DNA from: Sophora flavescens
Taxonomy: Eukaryota; Streptophyta; Magnoliopsida; Fabales; Fabaceae
Direction of reading: 5' to 3'
Assembly: GCA_030762895.1 (NCBI GenBank)
Contig: CM061064.1
Coordinates: forward strand, 134,237,402 to 134,301,401
Length of the DNA stretch: 64,000 nucleotides
The notes below the pieces were generated by a model. That model ran no database searches. It worked only from the letters and a program-made list of their open reading frames with translations, and was not told where the DNA came from. The translations under genes and the position numbers were made by a program. Each line of letters opens with the position of its first letter. Within the stretch, counting starts at the first letter, position 1. Positions 30,360 through 42,336 of the stretch are shown here, piece after piece.

Positions 30360-30595
30360 CCTTTTTACTACTTTCACCACGTTTTATCACAATGTATGTA
30401 GGCCACATAGTCCACAACAACAAAAATAAGACATACAGTCCACAACAACGTGTCTAGGACACATAGTCAACAACAAAGAGTATAGGACACACAGTCCAAA
30501 ACAATGTATATAGGACACACAGTCCACAACAACGTAAATAGGACACACAATCCACAACTTCATATATAGGACACACAGTCCACATCATTGTGATA
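30360..30595 (-). repeat. Tandem array, about 30-bp unit
   Basis: Six to seven imperfect copies of ataggacacacagtccacaa plus about 11 variable bases. The G2 LTR has only about two equivalents (28330-28385, cgttgttatggac), so the array expanded in LTR X. Confidence 0.8.
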
Positions 30596-31837
30596 CGGAT
30601 CGTGGATCCACGTGCTTTAACTCTAGGATTCCGATGTCTCGGTTACAAGGTTCACTTTTCAACGTTATTTTTTGTTCAGTGAAAAACAAATACAAAATCA
30701 AAACTTCCGTAACTAATCCAAGTTACCAGATGTTTTTACTTGAATAAATTCTTTTAAACATCATTTTCTTTTGAAATTCATTTTTTAAAATTTTAAACTT
30801 TAGGAACTCCATTTCTTTTTCTAAAAATCTCCTTTGTTTTGGAAAAGTATATTTCCTTTCAAAAATATAGTAAACCTTTTTAAAGGAAAACTCTTTCTTA
30901 GAACATTGGAAACTAATATCCCGTTTTCTATGGTACTTTGCAACAAGTATTCTCAAAATTATGTTTTTCTTCAAAATAAGATCTTTCATCTTAAATAATT
31001 TCCCTTTTTAAAATTGTTTTGAATCTAAAAATTTTCTCTTTCATTAAAACATTACTGAAAAAAAATATTTTCCAAAAATTCAAAATAAATTTGTTTTTCT
31101 TCATGGTTTCTTACCATGAAATCTTTTCAAAGCTTGATTTTTCTTAGTGTAAAATCATCTAAATTTTCAATTGAATTTCCTTCATAAAAATTGTTTTTAT
31201 TTTCTATTACTTTCATTAAACATGAAAATTATTTAATTTCCCTTTTTTTGCCAAAACATTGTTAAAGGAAATCCTTACTTGTGATTTTCTTTGTACATGT
31301 TTTCTTAAAGCTTTTATCTTCATTATTTGAGCTCTAACCAATGGTTAGGTTTCCATTCAACAACTTCAACACATATACAACAACTTCAATGTATATAAGT
31401 AATATGCACATTTTCATAAATCATCAACACATATACAACAACTTCAACACATAAGCAACATGCATATTTTCATAAACCATCAATATATCATGAACCCAAA
31501 ATCCAACCAAATCAGTCACAACAATAATAACATCAATAAAACACATCAACATAAACACACAAGGCATATAGTCATCATAACATAATTATCCCTCAGGCTT
31601 TCTCCCCTTACCTAATTCGACGGATAGACAAAGTCTTTGTTTCCGCGTTGCGCAGAGCGAACTTCCTTTTTCCCACCGAGTGCCGCAAGTCTATGAATTA
31701 AGCGAACGAATTAAGTTAAATCAAAAAAGTCGTCTTATCTTCCTAAGTATAGGTTTTGGCCATGGCTAGAAAAATGATGCTAGAGATGTCCAATCTTTTA
31801 CAAATTCTGGGATTGTATTTTGTGTAAGACTTACTTT

Positions 31838-31840
<3 letters not shown>

Positions 31841-31885
<45 letters not shown>
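31841..31885. repeat. (AT)n microsatellite
   Basis: About 22 uninterrupted AT dinucleotides inside LTR X. Confidence 0.97.
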
Positions 31886-31888
<3 letters not shown>

Positions 31889-33034
31889 TTTAATCCCATA
31901 TTTTTATATCTTTACATTAACATTTGTTGACAGTCCATTTTATACAAAAATATTTATTTGATCATGTTAAAAGATATTATTTTCAAAATCATATTTTTCA
32001 TTCAAAATTTATGATGAACTCTTTTATAAAAGTATTTTCAGAACAACAGTGGTTTTAAAATGTGAATGACCACTCAAAAGACCTTTAAAATTTTTGAAAA
32101 TTTAATGGAAGGTACCTTTAACCTCAAAGGAATTAATTTATTAAAAATCAAACACTGCCTCTGTTTGCAGATGATTTTTTTAAGAAATCCAATTTAACGA
32201 ACTTGTAACTTTAAGAAATTATTTCTCTTTATATACATGTGTAAAAATTCTAAAACTTAAACAAAACTTTAGTTATACTTTAGTAATAACCCATAAAATT
32301 TTATAAAAGTTTTTAACTTTCAAAATCATATTTAAAATCATCATGCAACCAACTATGTTCTTATTTTTTGCAGTCAGAATTTGATTCTACTTTGAGAGGT
32401 GTTTCAACCCAACAAATCTTATCCAAATATCTATATATTATATATCAAATTAAAGCCCCAGAAGTCATATTTCCAAATATAGATTTATTTTCCAGAAATA
32501 AGTTCTGTATAAAAACTTATGGGCTTACGAATAAAGATACATCATGCAGCCAGAATTACATTTTACCCATGTTTATCCATACCAAGTTATTATCTTCACT
32601 CTAGCATCATCCACAAGACATAAAACCAACAAGCAAGGGTCCTAGACCCTCAAAACATACATGCAAACATACAATATAAGGAAAATCATTAAAACACTCT
32701 ATCTCTCTCTCATGCATGTCATCAAAATAGTGATTTTTAATCACTACAGGAATATTTTAGTTTAGCTACTAACTTTACCTACTAAAAAAATTAGTAGCTG
32801 ATTTAATGTTAATTAACTACTTATTAACCATCATACATATTTTCTTGCTTAAAATTAAATATTAATTCATTTTTTGTTAACACTTTCCCGTCGCTCTAGT
32901 TCTCCCGTTCCCATTCCGTCTCCTTCAGAACTCTCTCAGTATCGTTTAGCTCTCTCTCTCTCTCTCATGTTTGCTCGGTCTCTGTCTCTATCTCTACACG
33001 ATTTCTCTTTTTCCCTGATGTGCAATTTGAAGGT

Positions 33035-33215
33035 GAGGTTTGATTCGAATCTTCTTATCTTGATTTCTTCTTCAATTTGATTTCTGAAGATCACGCCCTC
33101 TCCTTTCTCTCTCTTGAAACCCTAAATTCCAATGCTATTTGAATTTTGATGCATTCCATTCTCCTTTGTTCTTCTTATAGGTCGACACGTTATACTCCAT
33201 TTGTGATCAGGTAAT
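33035..33215 (+). pseudogene. Exon-like captured fragments in CACTA
   Basis: A leader with a (CT)n tract (32950-32970) is followed by a short coding-like piece ending TTGAAG|GTGAGG near 33034. A second piece starts after ttcttatag at about 33181 and ends GATCAG|GTAATG near 33211. Splice-like borders on both suggest a captured gene 5' end. The products are too short to identify. Confidence 0.35.
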
Positions 33216-33445
33216 GTTATTTTTCTTTGTATTTTTTTCTATCTACAGATGTTGTTTGTGTTTCGGAGGAATAATGCTAAATGGAAATTGGGATTAGAAT
33301 TCAAATTATAGTTGTAGTGAAATTTATCTTTGCTCAGGCTCTTTTTATATGTTCTTTGCTACTTCTTTACTATTATATAATTTTTTAAATGTGTCAAATG
33401 CATTCTAACAGTTTTGCACTTGAATTTTTGGGCATCTATCCCTAG

Positions 33446-33532
33446 ATGCTAGCCTCCTCCGTGACATTAGTCATCGATGGTTTGAAGAGACTCTACATTT
33501 AGAAATTGAAGCCTGTGGAAGTTAATTATCGC
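33446..33532 (+). pseudogene. Captured EHD-protein exon fragment
   Basis: After an acceptor-like ctatccctag, the frame reads ASSVTLVIDGLKRLYI, a TAG stop, then KLKPVEVNYR. From memory, plant EH-domain (EHD) endocytic ATPases carry SSVTSIVDGLKRLYIQKLKP and then EVAYRF just before the nucleotide-binding P-loop, so the stop replaces the Gln codon. Similarity ends after YR. It is therefore a broken host-gene piece carried by the CACTA element. The following sequence to about 33620 (AVEIWTFLLAVLQ in another frame, ending at a donor-like gttgg) may be a second fragment that I cannot name. Confidence 0.6.
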
Positions 33533-36500
33533 TTAAAAATGCAGTGGAGATATGGACTTTTCTGCTTGCTGTTCTTCAAGTCCAGAATAGAAGTTTAGGC
33601 ATTGCAAATAAGGTTGGAAAGGTAAGCATCATTGACATTTACTGTAGATATTTCTAAAATAACTTCCAGTTTAGGAACGATTAATCAATAAGTAATAACT
33701 GATTATGCCTTTCCTGTGTTTGATCAAATACCTAATTTCAATTTGAAATTTGTTTGTTAATGATAATGGTTGTTGAGTGATGTGTTTTAAGTCTTGGAGC
33801 GTTCAGTTTGTAGAATGGTAAACAAACAAGTAATGCATCATTAAAATCAAACATACAAATATTTCTTCTTTTAATTGCTGGCAACTTGTTTATCAAAAAA
33901 AAAAAAATGCTGGTAACTTGTCAATCTCTTTTTTTTTTGTCTTTTTTTATAGTTTAAACTGACTTTTACGTTGATATTATAATTGTTTTGTAATATTATT
34001 ATAAAATATGACACATACATAATTCATAGCATATGAAAGTTATTTGGATATTCATATGCTTGCACTCATTATATCATTTTGAAGCTAAGCTGGGTCGTTC
34101 ATCAAAACTTTGGTTTTCTTTTTCCATTTTCTATCATCTTTTGCCTGTAGAGATATTTGTGTTTCCTTCCTATACCTTACTATATCAACTTGATTACAAT
34201 ATAATTTTTATGATATGCAGGTTGCCATAATTGCTTGACTTGAAGCGGATTCAGTTTGTGGTAGTCATTCAATTGCAATCCTGATAGTTCTTGTTATTCC
34301 TTATCTATGGCATTTGTTACAATGTCTTCCTCAATACAAAGATACCAAAGAAAAAACATGTCTTTTCAATGGTAATTGCTCTGTGTAACTTTTCTCTTTG
34401 CTCTCTAAGTGTAAGATGTGTTGGTTGTCCTTTTTGTTATTGAAAATTACTTGGTTAGTTAAATGGTGTTACACTTAAAGCTTTTTGGTAAAAAGCAAGA
34501 GTGAGACTTTCCCTACCTTTTGAAATTCCTCCTATCTCCTTTTCATGGACAAGGAATTCATTGTATTCATTTTGACCAAAAATAGCTTCTATTTTAATAT
34601 TTATGGCATTGCATCTATGCCTTGGTTCTTGATAAGTTTTGTAAACAGATCAATATTCAATTCTGACTTTTTTTTTATGGCTGTCATATGAGTTGAGACT
34701 TGAGACAAATATGAGTACTCAGTTCTCACTTAAGGTGTTCAACATTGCTTGTGCACTCATGTCTATATTGCTGCAAGCACTCTTTATAATTTAAGGCCTG
34801 TTTGCTTGAGATCCTAAAATTCTAATTCCATTTGCACTTGTTTTCCAGCTTAAAAATATTCAACAGCAGTCCCGGTAATTTCTCTTTCCTCCCTTAAATA
34901 TCATGTAATTCCTGAGATATATAATGCTTAAATACAATTCAGGTATATAATGCTTGATTTTAGTTTGCTAATGCTTAGGTGGTGAATAAGCTTCATATAG
35001 AACCCAAAGCCAAACTCCTACAAAGAATTTCAAACTAATGGATATCCTTGAGAAGGTAACCAAACTAAATTGTCTATCCTTCAGAGAAGGTTTAGTTGTT
35101 AATATTTTCAATGAATTTAGATTTGCATGTTTAGGTGCTGAATTTTATGCTTGGTGTATATCGCTAGAAATAGTTCTGTATTCGATGTAAAATGGTTTAT
35201 CTTACCCTCTGAATTTGGTGCTCTCTTGAAAGACCAGTCTCTCTCTCTTTTTATTTTTCATTTTACTTTGGAGACATGCACAGACAAATTTGTTGCACTT
35301 AAAACAAGTACTTTTGATCACAAAATTGAAAAGAAAACAAGAACAGGGGACTAGGGACTATGAGCTTTAACTCTATTTAGACATGCCCCCTCTTAAAATA
35401 ATAATTAAAAAATACTAGCCTAATCATGGAATGTTCATGTATTATTCTAACATGTTTTATTTTTCATTTTTGTCGCCATGGTTGATTCTAATAATGAAGT
35501 ACCTGGTTTCATATGATGCCATTCAATGTTGTTTTGATCATCTATCTAACTTAACTTTTTGCTTGAAATCTGTAGGGTCCGGGGTTTTCAAAATTTCTGA
35601 AAAGTTATGATGTAGGGACTGAGCAAACCAAAGATGAAGTAACTGTCAGTATATTCATGACTTATTTCATAAGAATGTGGAGATTTATGTGTAGGATTTT
35701 TTGGTGAATTCATCAATGTCTTCTCTTACATTTTTTAGATTAGTAATTTGTGACATTATTGATACTTCTTATTTAATGCTTGTCAATAGTTTGCATATTT
35801 GAGATATTTTGTTTATGTTTGAGCTTGTTTGTGCCTATTCAAAATGTGACTTTTTACACCAGTCAGTATCCGATTTGAAAAGTTCTCACATTCTATATCA
35901 CTTAATTCTATAATGCGAATATAATCAATGTAAAAAACCTTTTTTGACCGATGTAAAAGATATCGTCTCTAAATTGGTCCATAAAACTGCAGGTGCTTGG
36001 GACCAATTCAGCGAGTAAATTTTTTTCTATTTTATTTTGAATTAGCCAGGGAATAACTACAGAATCACTAAGAAAATCTAGCCATAGATTGGCTATAAAA
36101 TAGCTACGACAATATGGTAGCTATTTAGCTTGTAAAAACAATTTTGAAGAGCATATTACTAGGGATTAACTACAAAATAGCTAGCACTTATTTAAGATTA
36201 GCTATGAATTGGATAAAAAAAATTTCCTAGCTTACCACTCAAATTATGCTACCACCAATTCTGCAGCTAATTTGTAGCTAAATTTATTTGCTAGAAAATA
36301 GCTACCAATTAACTACAAAATTTGTCGTAGCTAATCGCCGAATTTCTTGTAGTGAATTAAGTGTTCTTCTTAAAAATACAAAACATAGTCTTTTCAATTT
36401 TTTACCAAGATACATGAAATCTTATGAAAATCAAAGTACTTTCAAAAACTTAAAACCAACCATTTTCAATTTGGTACCACATGCATGTAAAAATTTAGGA

Positions 36501-37032
36501 TCAAAACAACATGCTTTCCTTGAAATTAAAGTTAAGCCTCCTTAACCCTAACACTTAGCGTTTCGGCCTTATAAATTAAATGGAGAGGAAATTTAAATTT
36601 TTGTATGAAGCTCATAAGCTTAAAACTCACATGCATGAAGGTTTTTAAAGACATGCAATGAGAAATCTCAACAAAACACTAACTTCCCTCCGCCTATGAT
36701 TTTCGACCAACATAGAAAAATAGATTTTGAGGAGTTTTTCATTACATGCAAACCATTAAGATGAAAATAAAGATGATGGTAAGCTTATAAGGATTGGTTT
36801 CTAGTTCAAATGTACTTCTAAACTTTTTCTCAAGGCTTGAAATCAAAAGCTTAAACATGCAAAGATGACATGCATGTAGCTATTAACAAGATTTCTAAGA
36901 AGATTTAGAGTAAAGGATGAAACTAGTTGAAGAGGTTGAAGAAGATGATAGTTTGAGTGAGAAAGTGAGTGAGAAAATAGTTGAATTTTTTTGAGAGATT
37001 TGGAGAAAGAAAATGATGGAGGTGGAGGAGGG

Positions 37033-37075
37033 TATTTATAGAGAGTTGGGGGGGGGGTGGGGGGGGGGGGGGGGG
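37033..37075 (-). promoter_or_regulatory. TATA box beside a long G tract in LTR X
   Basis: The minus strand has TATAAATA (37033-37040), preceded by C7 on the TATA-proximal side of 37048-37075 (a G run of about 27 with one T on the plus strand). The G2 LTR has only a short C run at the homologous place, so the homopolymer grew here. The run length may be a sequencing estimate. Confidence 0.55.
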
Positions 37076-37817
37076 ACTGCCAAGGAAGACGGGGTTTTTA
37101 ATTTTTTTTATCCAATTTAAAAATTGAAATAAAGCCATATTTTAAATAGAAAAAAATTCTTGCAAGATATAATAAGATGATGAATCACCTTAAATAATAA
37201 CACTATGCACATCAATCTCAAGTCTATTCTTCACATCATGACTCTAAAATTCTACACCAAAAAATTATTTAAATAAAAGTCTCTTTATTTTTAAATATTG
37301 TATGGGTTTCTCGTAAATTGAATGTAATAATTTGATTTAAGATTATGATGGTTTGATTTGAATGCAACACTATTCAAAATCACATCAAAACTATTCAAAG
37401 TTGTACCAAATTTTATTTTGATAATTGTTGCTCGTCCAGGTTTCATTTATTTCTTGATCGTAAAAATCGATCGTATTTTACTTCGTCAATTTTCCCCCCA
37501 AAAATTTTATATCGAAATAATTAATTTCTAAGATCATGGAATTAGTTAAAATAGAGTTATAAAAAATAAATTTTATTTTGCATCACAAAAATTATTTTTC
37601 GGGTTAGTAGAGTTTTACTTATAGTGAAAAACTCAGACTAGAAACGTCTGAAATTTTCTACCGAAAATTCAACTGAACTTTCATGAAATAAAATAATTTA
37701 TAAGGATGAAACTTGGTTTACTAAAATAATTTCTTAACTTAAAATTTAAATATACTAATCATGCACATACATACATAAGCATAGATTATAGAAAGACAGA
37801 AAAATCGGGGTGTTATA

Positions 37818-38286
37818 TTACTACCCCACAAAAATAAAATAAAAATGGTCCCCGAAATTTCACGACTCCAAACTAGATAGGATCTTGTATCTCAAGATCC
37901 TACATTGTATCTCCCACATTTAATTCTTCCTAAGGTGACAATCTTAACTTAATAACGAAGTTCACGCTTATCCTTCGTTCTACTTATCCTCGACATAAAA
38001 TTGCTTATCCTCAACTCTTACACCCTGTACTTAACAGATTCATCTTAATCTCTCACTCATAAAGATAAAATTTAAAACCTAATCTCCCCTTCCTCAATAC
38101 TAACCCATTTGGAAAAATTTCCCTCCGGTTTTCTTAACTATTACCATTAACACCAAGAATTTAAACTAAGATCTCCACTTCTCTTATAGCATACATATCA
38201 GTTCCTATCCAAAATGCTATGTCGTATTTTCAGTCGCTTCATTCTTCTTATTGCTAAATCCAGAGCATAATTCATCTCTATATCGT
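37818..38286 (-). other. 3' internal remnant and PPT of element X
   Basis: The minus strand reads TTTCGGGGACCATTTTTATT followed by TGTGGGGTAGTAA before LTR X, the family PPT region. The remainder (to 38286) matches the 3' internal spacer at 43369-43900 in style (ctcgac/ttatcctcg blocks). It ends abruptly at LTR Y. There is no coding capacity. Confidence 0.6.
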
Positions 38287-40813
38287 TGTAACGCCCCCTC
38301 CCTTGGGGCATTACTTACGTAACACATGCGGAATTTAAATTAAAAGATAATTTGCTGGTGCTTTCGAAAAATAATTTATATAAGTATATAAGTGTCTGAA
38401 ATTGGGTATAAATATTTTGTCACGACTCCTAAGCCTTGATTGGCACACAGTCTTACTATCATAGTATGGCAAGCCTATTTAATTTAAAGAATATACTTGA
38501 ATAAAAGCTAGTATTTTACGAAAATTTCGACAGAGTCTCCTCTGTAATTCGGACATCCCAGGTAAAAGAACACCTGCTAAAATAATTACATTTTCACTCC
38601 AGAATTTCAGTTACACCAAATCCAACCAGATAAAGAATATATATAAAAATAACAGACATAACCATAAGCCTTACACGACCAAAAGGAAAAGTTTAAGTTT
38701 TCTTTCAAAATAACGCTCGCCGAGCCATAAACATTTCATTTTAAAATAAAGGCTCTCTGAGCCATACTCATACATACTTATCAAAATAATCTAAGTCTCA
38801 AACCCTAAGCTAGTCATTCTAAAAGTTATTCCCGAGAAGAACTCACGTGATCGTTCCACAATCAAATACTTCATCAAGCAACTAGATCTAAGTCTCTCGA
38901 GTGACTTAGGAAGACTCCTCTGCACATCCGTACTAAAATACCCTGGGTACAATAGCAAACCGAAAGAAACCCGATATGTTTGTAAGGGTGAGATACCGAC
39001 AAATGGATATATCACACAACAACCATATACATGATACATACATCACATAATCATATAAGCAGTTAAATCATGCATATACATAACATAACAATGTTATATC
39101 AAAGGGTCTCAAACCCGCATACAAATCAATCTTTTGAAAATATGCATGACACTTCAATATCAGTCAGAATTTAATCTCATGAGATCTCAACACCGTTTTC
39201 CCTGGAGAAGTATTAGAGTTGGTCAATCTCTAGCCCACCGGGTAGTTGCCTCCTTACCCTCATGCATAAGGTCTCAGGACGAGCAACGTCACATGTGCCT
39301 CTTCACTCGGTTTACATGGACAGACTCCCAGATACCATCTTTTGTATCTGATTTATTCATCAATAGCACGTCTGCTTGGGGAAATGCACATGAGAAAATA
39401 TTTTATTTAAAATGATTTCTTTGTGTTCATTCTTTTCACTGTCGCTGCTCAAGGCTAACGACTTAAATCATCATTTCCCCATCATTAAAAAAAAACTCAG
39501 AAGCATAGGACTCATAGTCCGAACGCTCAATCACAATGCCCAAGACCGTGGCAGCAGTCAAGGGTTGTGGTCGTAGTCCCGAATTAACACTGATTCAAGA
39601 TCACGTGCGCATCACTGAATACTAGAGGCGACGTCTCGCGTACTAGATTCTCTTTCTTAAGTACTTATTTTTCGTTCAATGAAAAACAAATTCAAAACCG
39701 AATCCTCGATAACCTATCCAGGTTATCGGAAAGTTTCTAAAATATTTAGGACAAACATTTTCTTTGAAAATCTTTTATAAAGCATCTCTAAAATTCTTTT
39801 ATCTTCGAAATATTTCCCCCAATAGGATATTGCCAAAAAAAATCTTGAAAGTGTTCACTTGAAGGCACATAGTTCGAAAAGGATTTTTCTCTTGTATAAT
39901 AATAGTTCACCAAAACCATTTCAACATTGAAAGCAAGTACTTTAAGTTTAAAGAGCTTTTGTAAAAGAACACCAATCCCTTCATCTTCAAAGCTTATTAA
40001 GGTTTTTAATCCTTATAACAATTGAGCACAGACACAAGTCTGGCTTAGCACACTTTCAATCAACAACAGTATATATTATTAGTTCAATGCTAATATCACA
40101 GTTGAAAGCAGTTCACCACAGATATGCATCACAACATTTAGAACAAGTACAGTCCAACATCCGATAATAGCATAGCAGTTCAAGTACATCAGATATCCAA
40201 GTAAGCTCAATTAACATATAAATATCCAGTTAAACACATACACACATGCATACAGTTATTGAATATCCCTAGGAAAACTCCCCTTACCTTTGAAGACAAG
40301 TAATGGATCCTCGTCTTAATGCTCACGTTAGCTCCAAGAGTATAACTATCTACTCCATCAAGCAAGCATAGCCGTGTCAAACGTCTCAGAGAGGGAATCC
40401 AACAACGCGCAACAACCAGAAACCAAGAAATCAATTACACATGATCAAACACACATTCTAATTTGATCTAAACACTTTATCTTATTACCAAACAAGGTTA
40501 TTTTCAACGAAAATCACGTTTGGAGCTTACGCTTCACAATACCCTTTAAGGAAACTTTGTTTTGATTAAAAGATCATCAAAAAGAATTTTGGAAATCATC
40601 CATTAAGAGTCCTAATTGCACTAAATCATAATTAATTTCACAAAAACATACCCAAATTCAAATAAAATCAAATTGGGGTTTTAGGGCTCCTTATTAAAAT
40701 TTAGGGAAAACTCAGAATAATGAAATTGGTTTAGGGAAACACAAATTCACAGTCCTAATTTCATAAAACAAGCTTTAATCTTAAGATTAAAATCTGAAAT
40801 CAGAGGGTTAGGG

Positions 40814-42336
40814 CAGGGTTTTAAATTGCGGTTGCGGTCGCGGTTGCGGTCACTGCGGTTGCGGTCATTGCGGTCGCTGCAATGCGTAATTCTTTATATA
40901 TCTTTTATTAATGATGTTGCACAAATTTCTATTCATTTTTAATACATTGTATTATGTTTATGAATAATTTAAACTTAATTTAGTGAAAATAAATTATAAA
41001 TAAAACTTTTAAGCACATATAAGTACAAAATTACAAAGAAGTAAGAAGGTCAGAAACTTAATAGTGCATAAATATATATGAATCACAAATAAAAAGATAT
41101 TAGTGTCACAAATAGGAATACACCCAGCTACAATTGTGATTCTAAAATAACGTCACATTGTCACCACTTAGAGATACGTCTTCACTACAAAAAGAAGAAG
41201 AAGAAGATAATCTAAAAAAATTTTGATTAAAAAAAAATTCTCATCTAAACTAGCCTTCAAGAAAAAAACTTTAATATAAACTAGTAATTAGCAAAACACA
41301 GATAATCTAATTAATAATTACAGTAAATTATTTAATACAACAAATCAATTATTAGCATATAATTTGAACAATAAATACTAGCTAAACATATACTAAACCA
41401 GTAATTAGATTAATATATCAATATATATTTTATTTCCCTCTTAAATTTTCCCTATATTATTCCCAAATCTCAATTAATTTCCAACCTAAAATTTTTGATT
41501 AAAAAAAAATTCCCCCCTAAAAAATTCCCCCCACCCAATTCGGTCACCCCAACCCACCCCAACCCACACACACACACGACACACACACACTGACTGATAA
41601 AGTGATAAGATGTGCAACAGTGAGTCAGTGACCTAAACCTAATTACTAATTACTTATCCCTCTCAGCCTCTCTCTCGTCCCTCACGCTCACGCCCTCACT
41701 TTTTCTTCTTCAGTTCTTCTTCCCCTGTCCTTCTCTCGCCCCTCACGGTCTCACTCTCACCATCTCACCTCTTCTTCTTCCCCTCCTCTGTTTCTTTTTT
41801 TTCTTCTTCACCTCTTCTTCTTCCCCTCCTCTGTTTCTTTTTTTTCTTCTTCACCTCTTCTTCTTCCCCTCCTCTGTTCCCCTCCCCAGCCGTGAGTCCG
41901 TGACAGCACCAGCCCAGATCTGCCCCGGTCACCTCCTCCGCTGCCGCCGTGCTCCCCTTGGTGCCGAAGCATGATGACCAGTCAAGTCTCAACTGGTTAC
42001 CCTCCCTCCTCCTCCGTCACTCGTCCGGCGCCGCGGCTACCCACCGGCCAAAACCCAGATCGCGGCCCCCCTGGGCCCCTCTCCTCTCTCTCGGGTTCGC
42101 CTCCCTCTCTCTCTCTCGAGCTCGCCTCACGACCCCACGACCTCCGATCGGTGATGCGGCCGTTGCGGCGTTCGCTGCGTTACGTTGCAGCGTTCGTTGC
42201 AGCCGTTACGCGTTGCGTGGCCGTAACGGGTGATTTGGATTCCCACCGCAATTGCGGCTCGATGCCGTTGCGGTGCGGTCCGCAACCGCAATATTGCGGC
42301 CGCATTAGCGGTTGCGGACCGCATTTTGAAACCCTG
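40814..42336. mobile_element. Non-autonomous hAT-type transposon
   Basis: Terminal inverted repeats CAGGGTTTTAAA (left) and TTTGAAACCCTG (right, inverse CAGGGTTTCAAA), flanked by the perfect 8-bp duplication ggttaggg (40806-40813 and 42337-42344). CAGGG ends with 8-bp TSDs are diagnostic of hAT elements. Both ends carry short tandem GCGGTTGCGGTC-type words (40826-40880 and 42150-42330), about 70% GC in an otherwise AT-rich LTR. No transposase is visible. It includes CT-rich repeats at 41766-41881; ORFs at 41949-42342 are by-products of GC-rich sequence. Confidence 0.85.
41766..41881. repeat. CT-rich 43-bp tandem repeat
   Basis: About 2.7 near-identical copies of a 43-bp unit beginning cacctcttcttcttcccctc at 41766, 41809 and 41852, within the hAT-type element. 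Confidence 0.9.

Larger units (their letters stand above)
32742..36354 (+). mobile_element. CACTA (EnSpm-type) transposon, non-autonomous
   Basis: Ends CACTACAGGAAT on the left and TTTCTTGTAGTG on the right (inverse CACTACAAGAAA), with the 3-bp target duplication aat at 32739-32741 and 36355-36357. CACTA families show exactly these ends and a 3-bp TSD. The right subterminal region (36020-36354) is packed with tagctac/gtagcta words in both orientations, typical TNPA-like binding arrays; the left has few. No TNP2 transposase is visible. The interior instead looks like captured host sequence: CT-rich 5' UTR-like DNA at 32885-32990, exon-like pieces with splice sites, and an EHD-like exon. It inserted into LTR X. 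The strand is assigned by the cargo's direction. Confidence 0.85.
29663..37817 (-). repeat. LTR X (minus), truncated and split by CACTA
   Basis: Starts (minus sense) TATAACACCCCGATTTTTCTG at 37817 and runs down to 29663, where it breaks about 490 bp short of the LTR end expected from the G2 LTR. Without the CACTA insertion it is about 4.5 kb. It aligns inverted with 25376-29170. It contains a short-unit tandem array (30360-30595), an AT microsatellite, and a TATA box with a long poly-G run. ORFs inside it are fortuitous. Confidence 0.8.
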
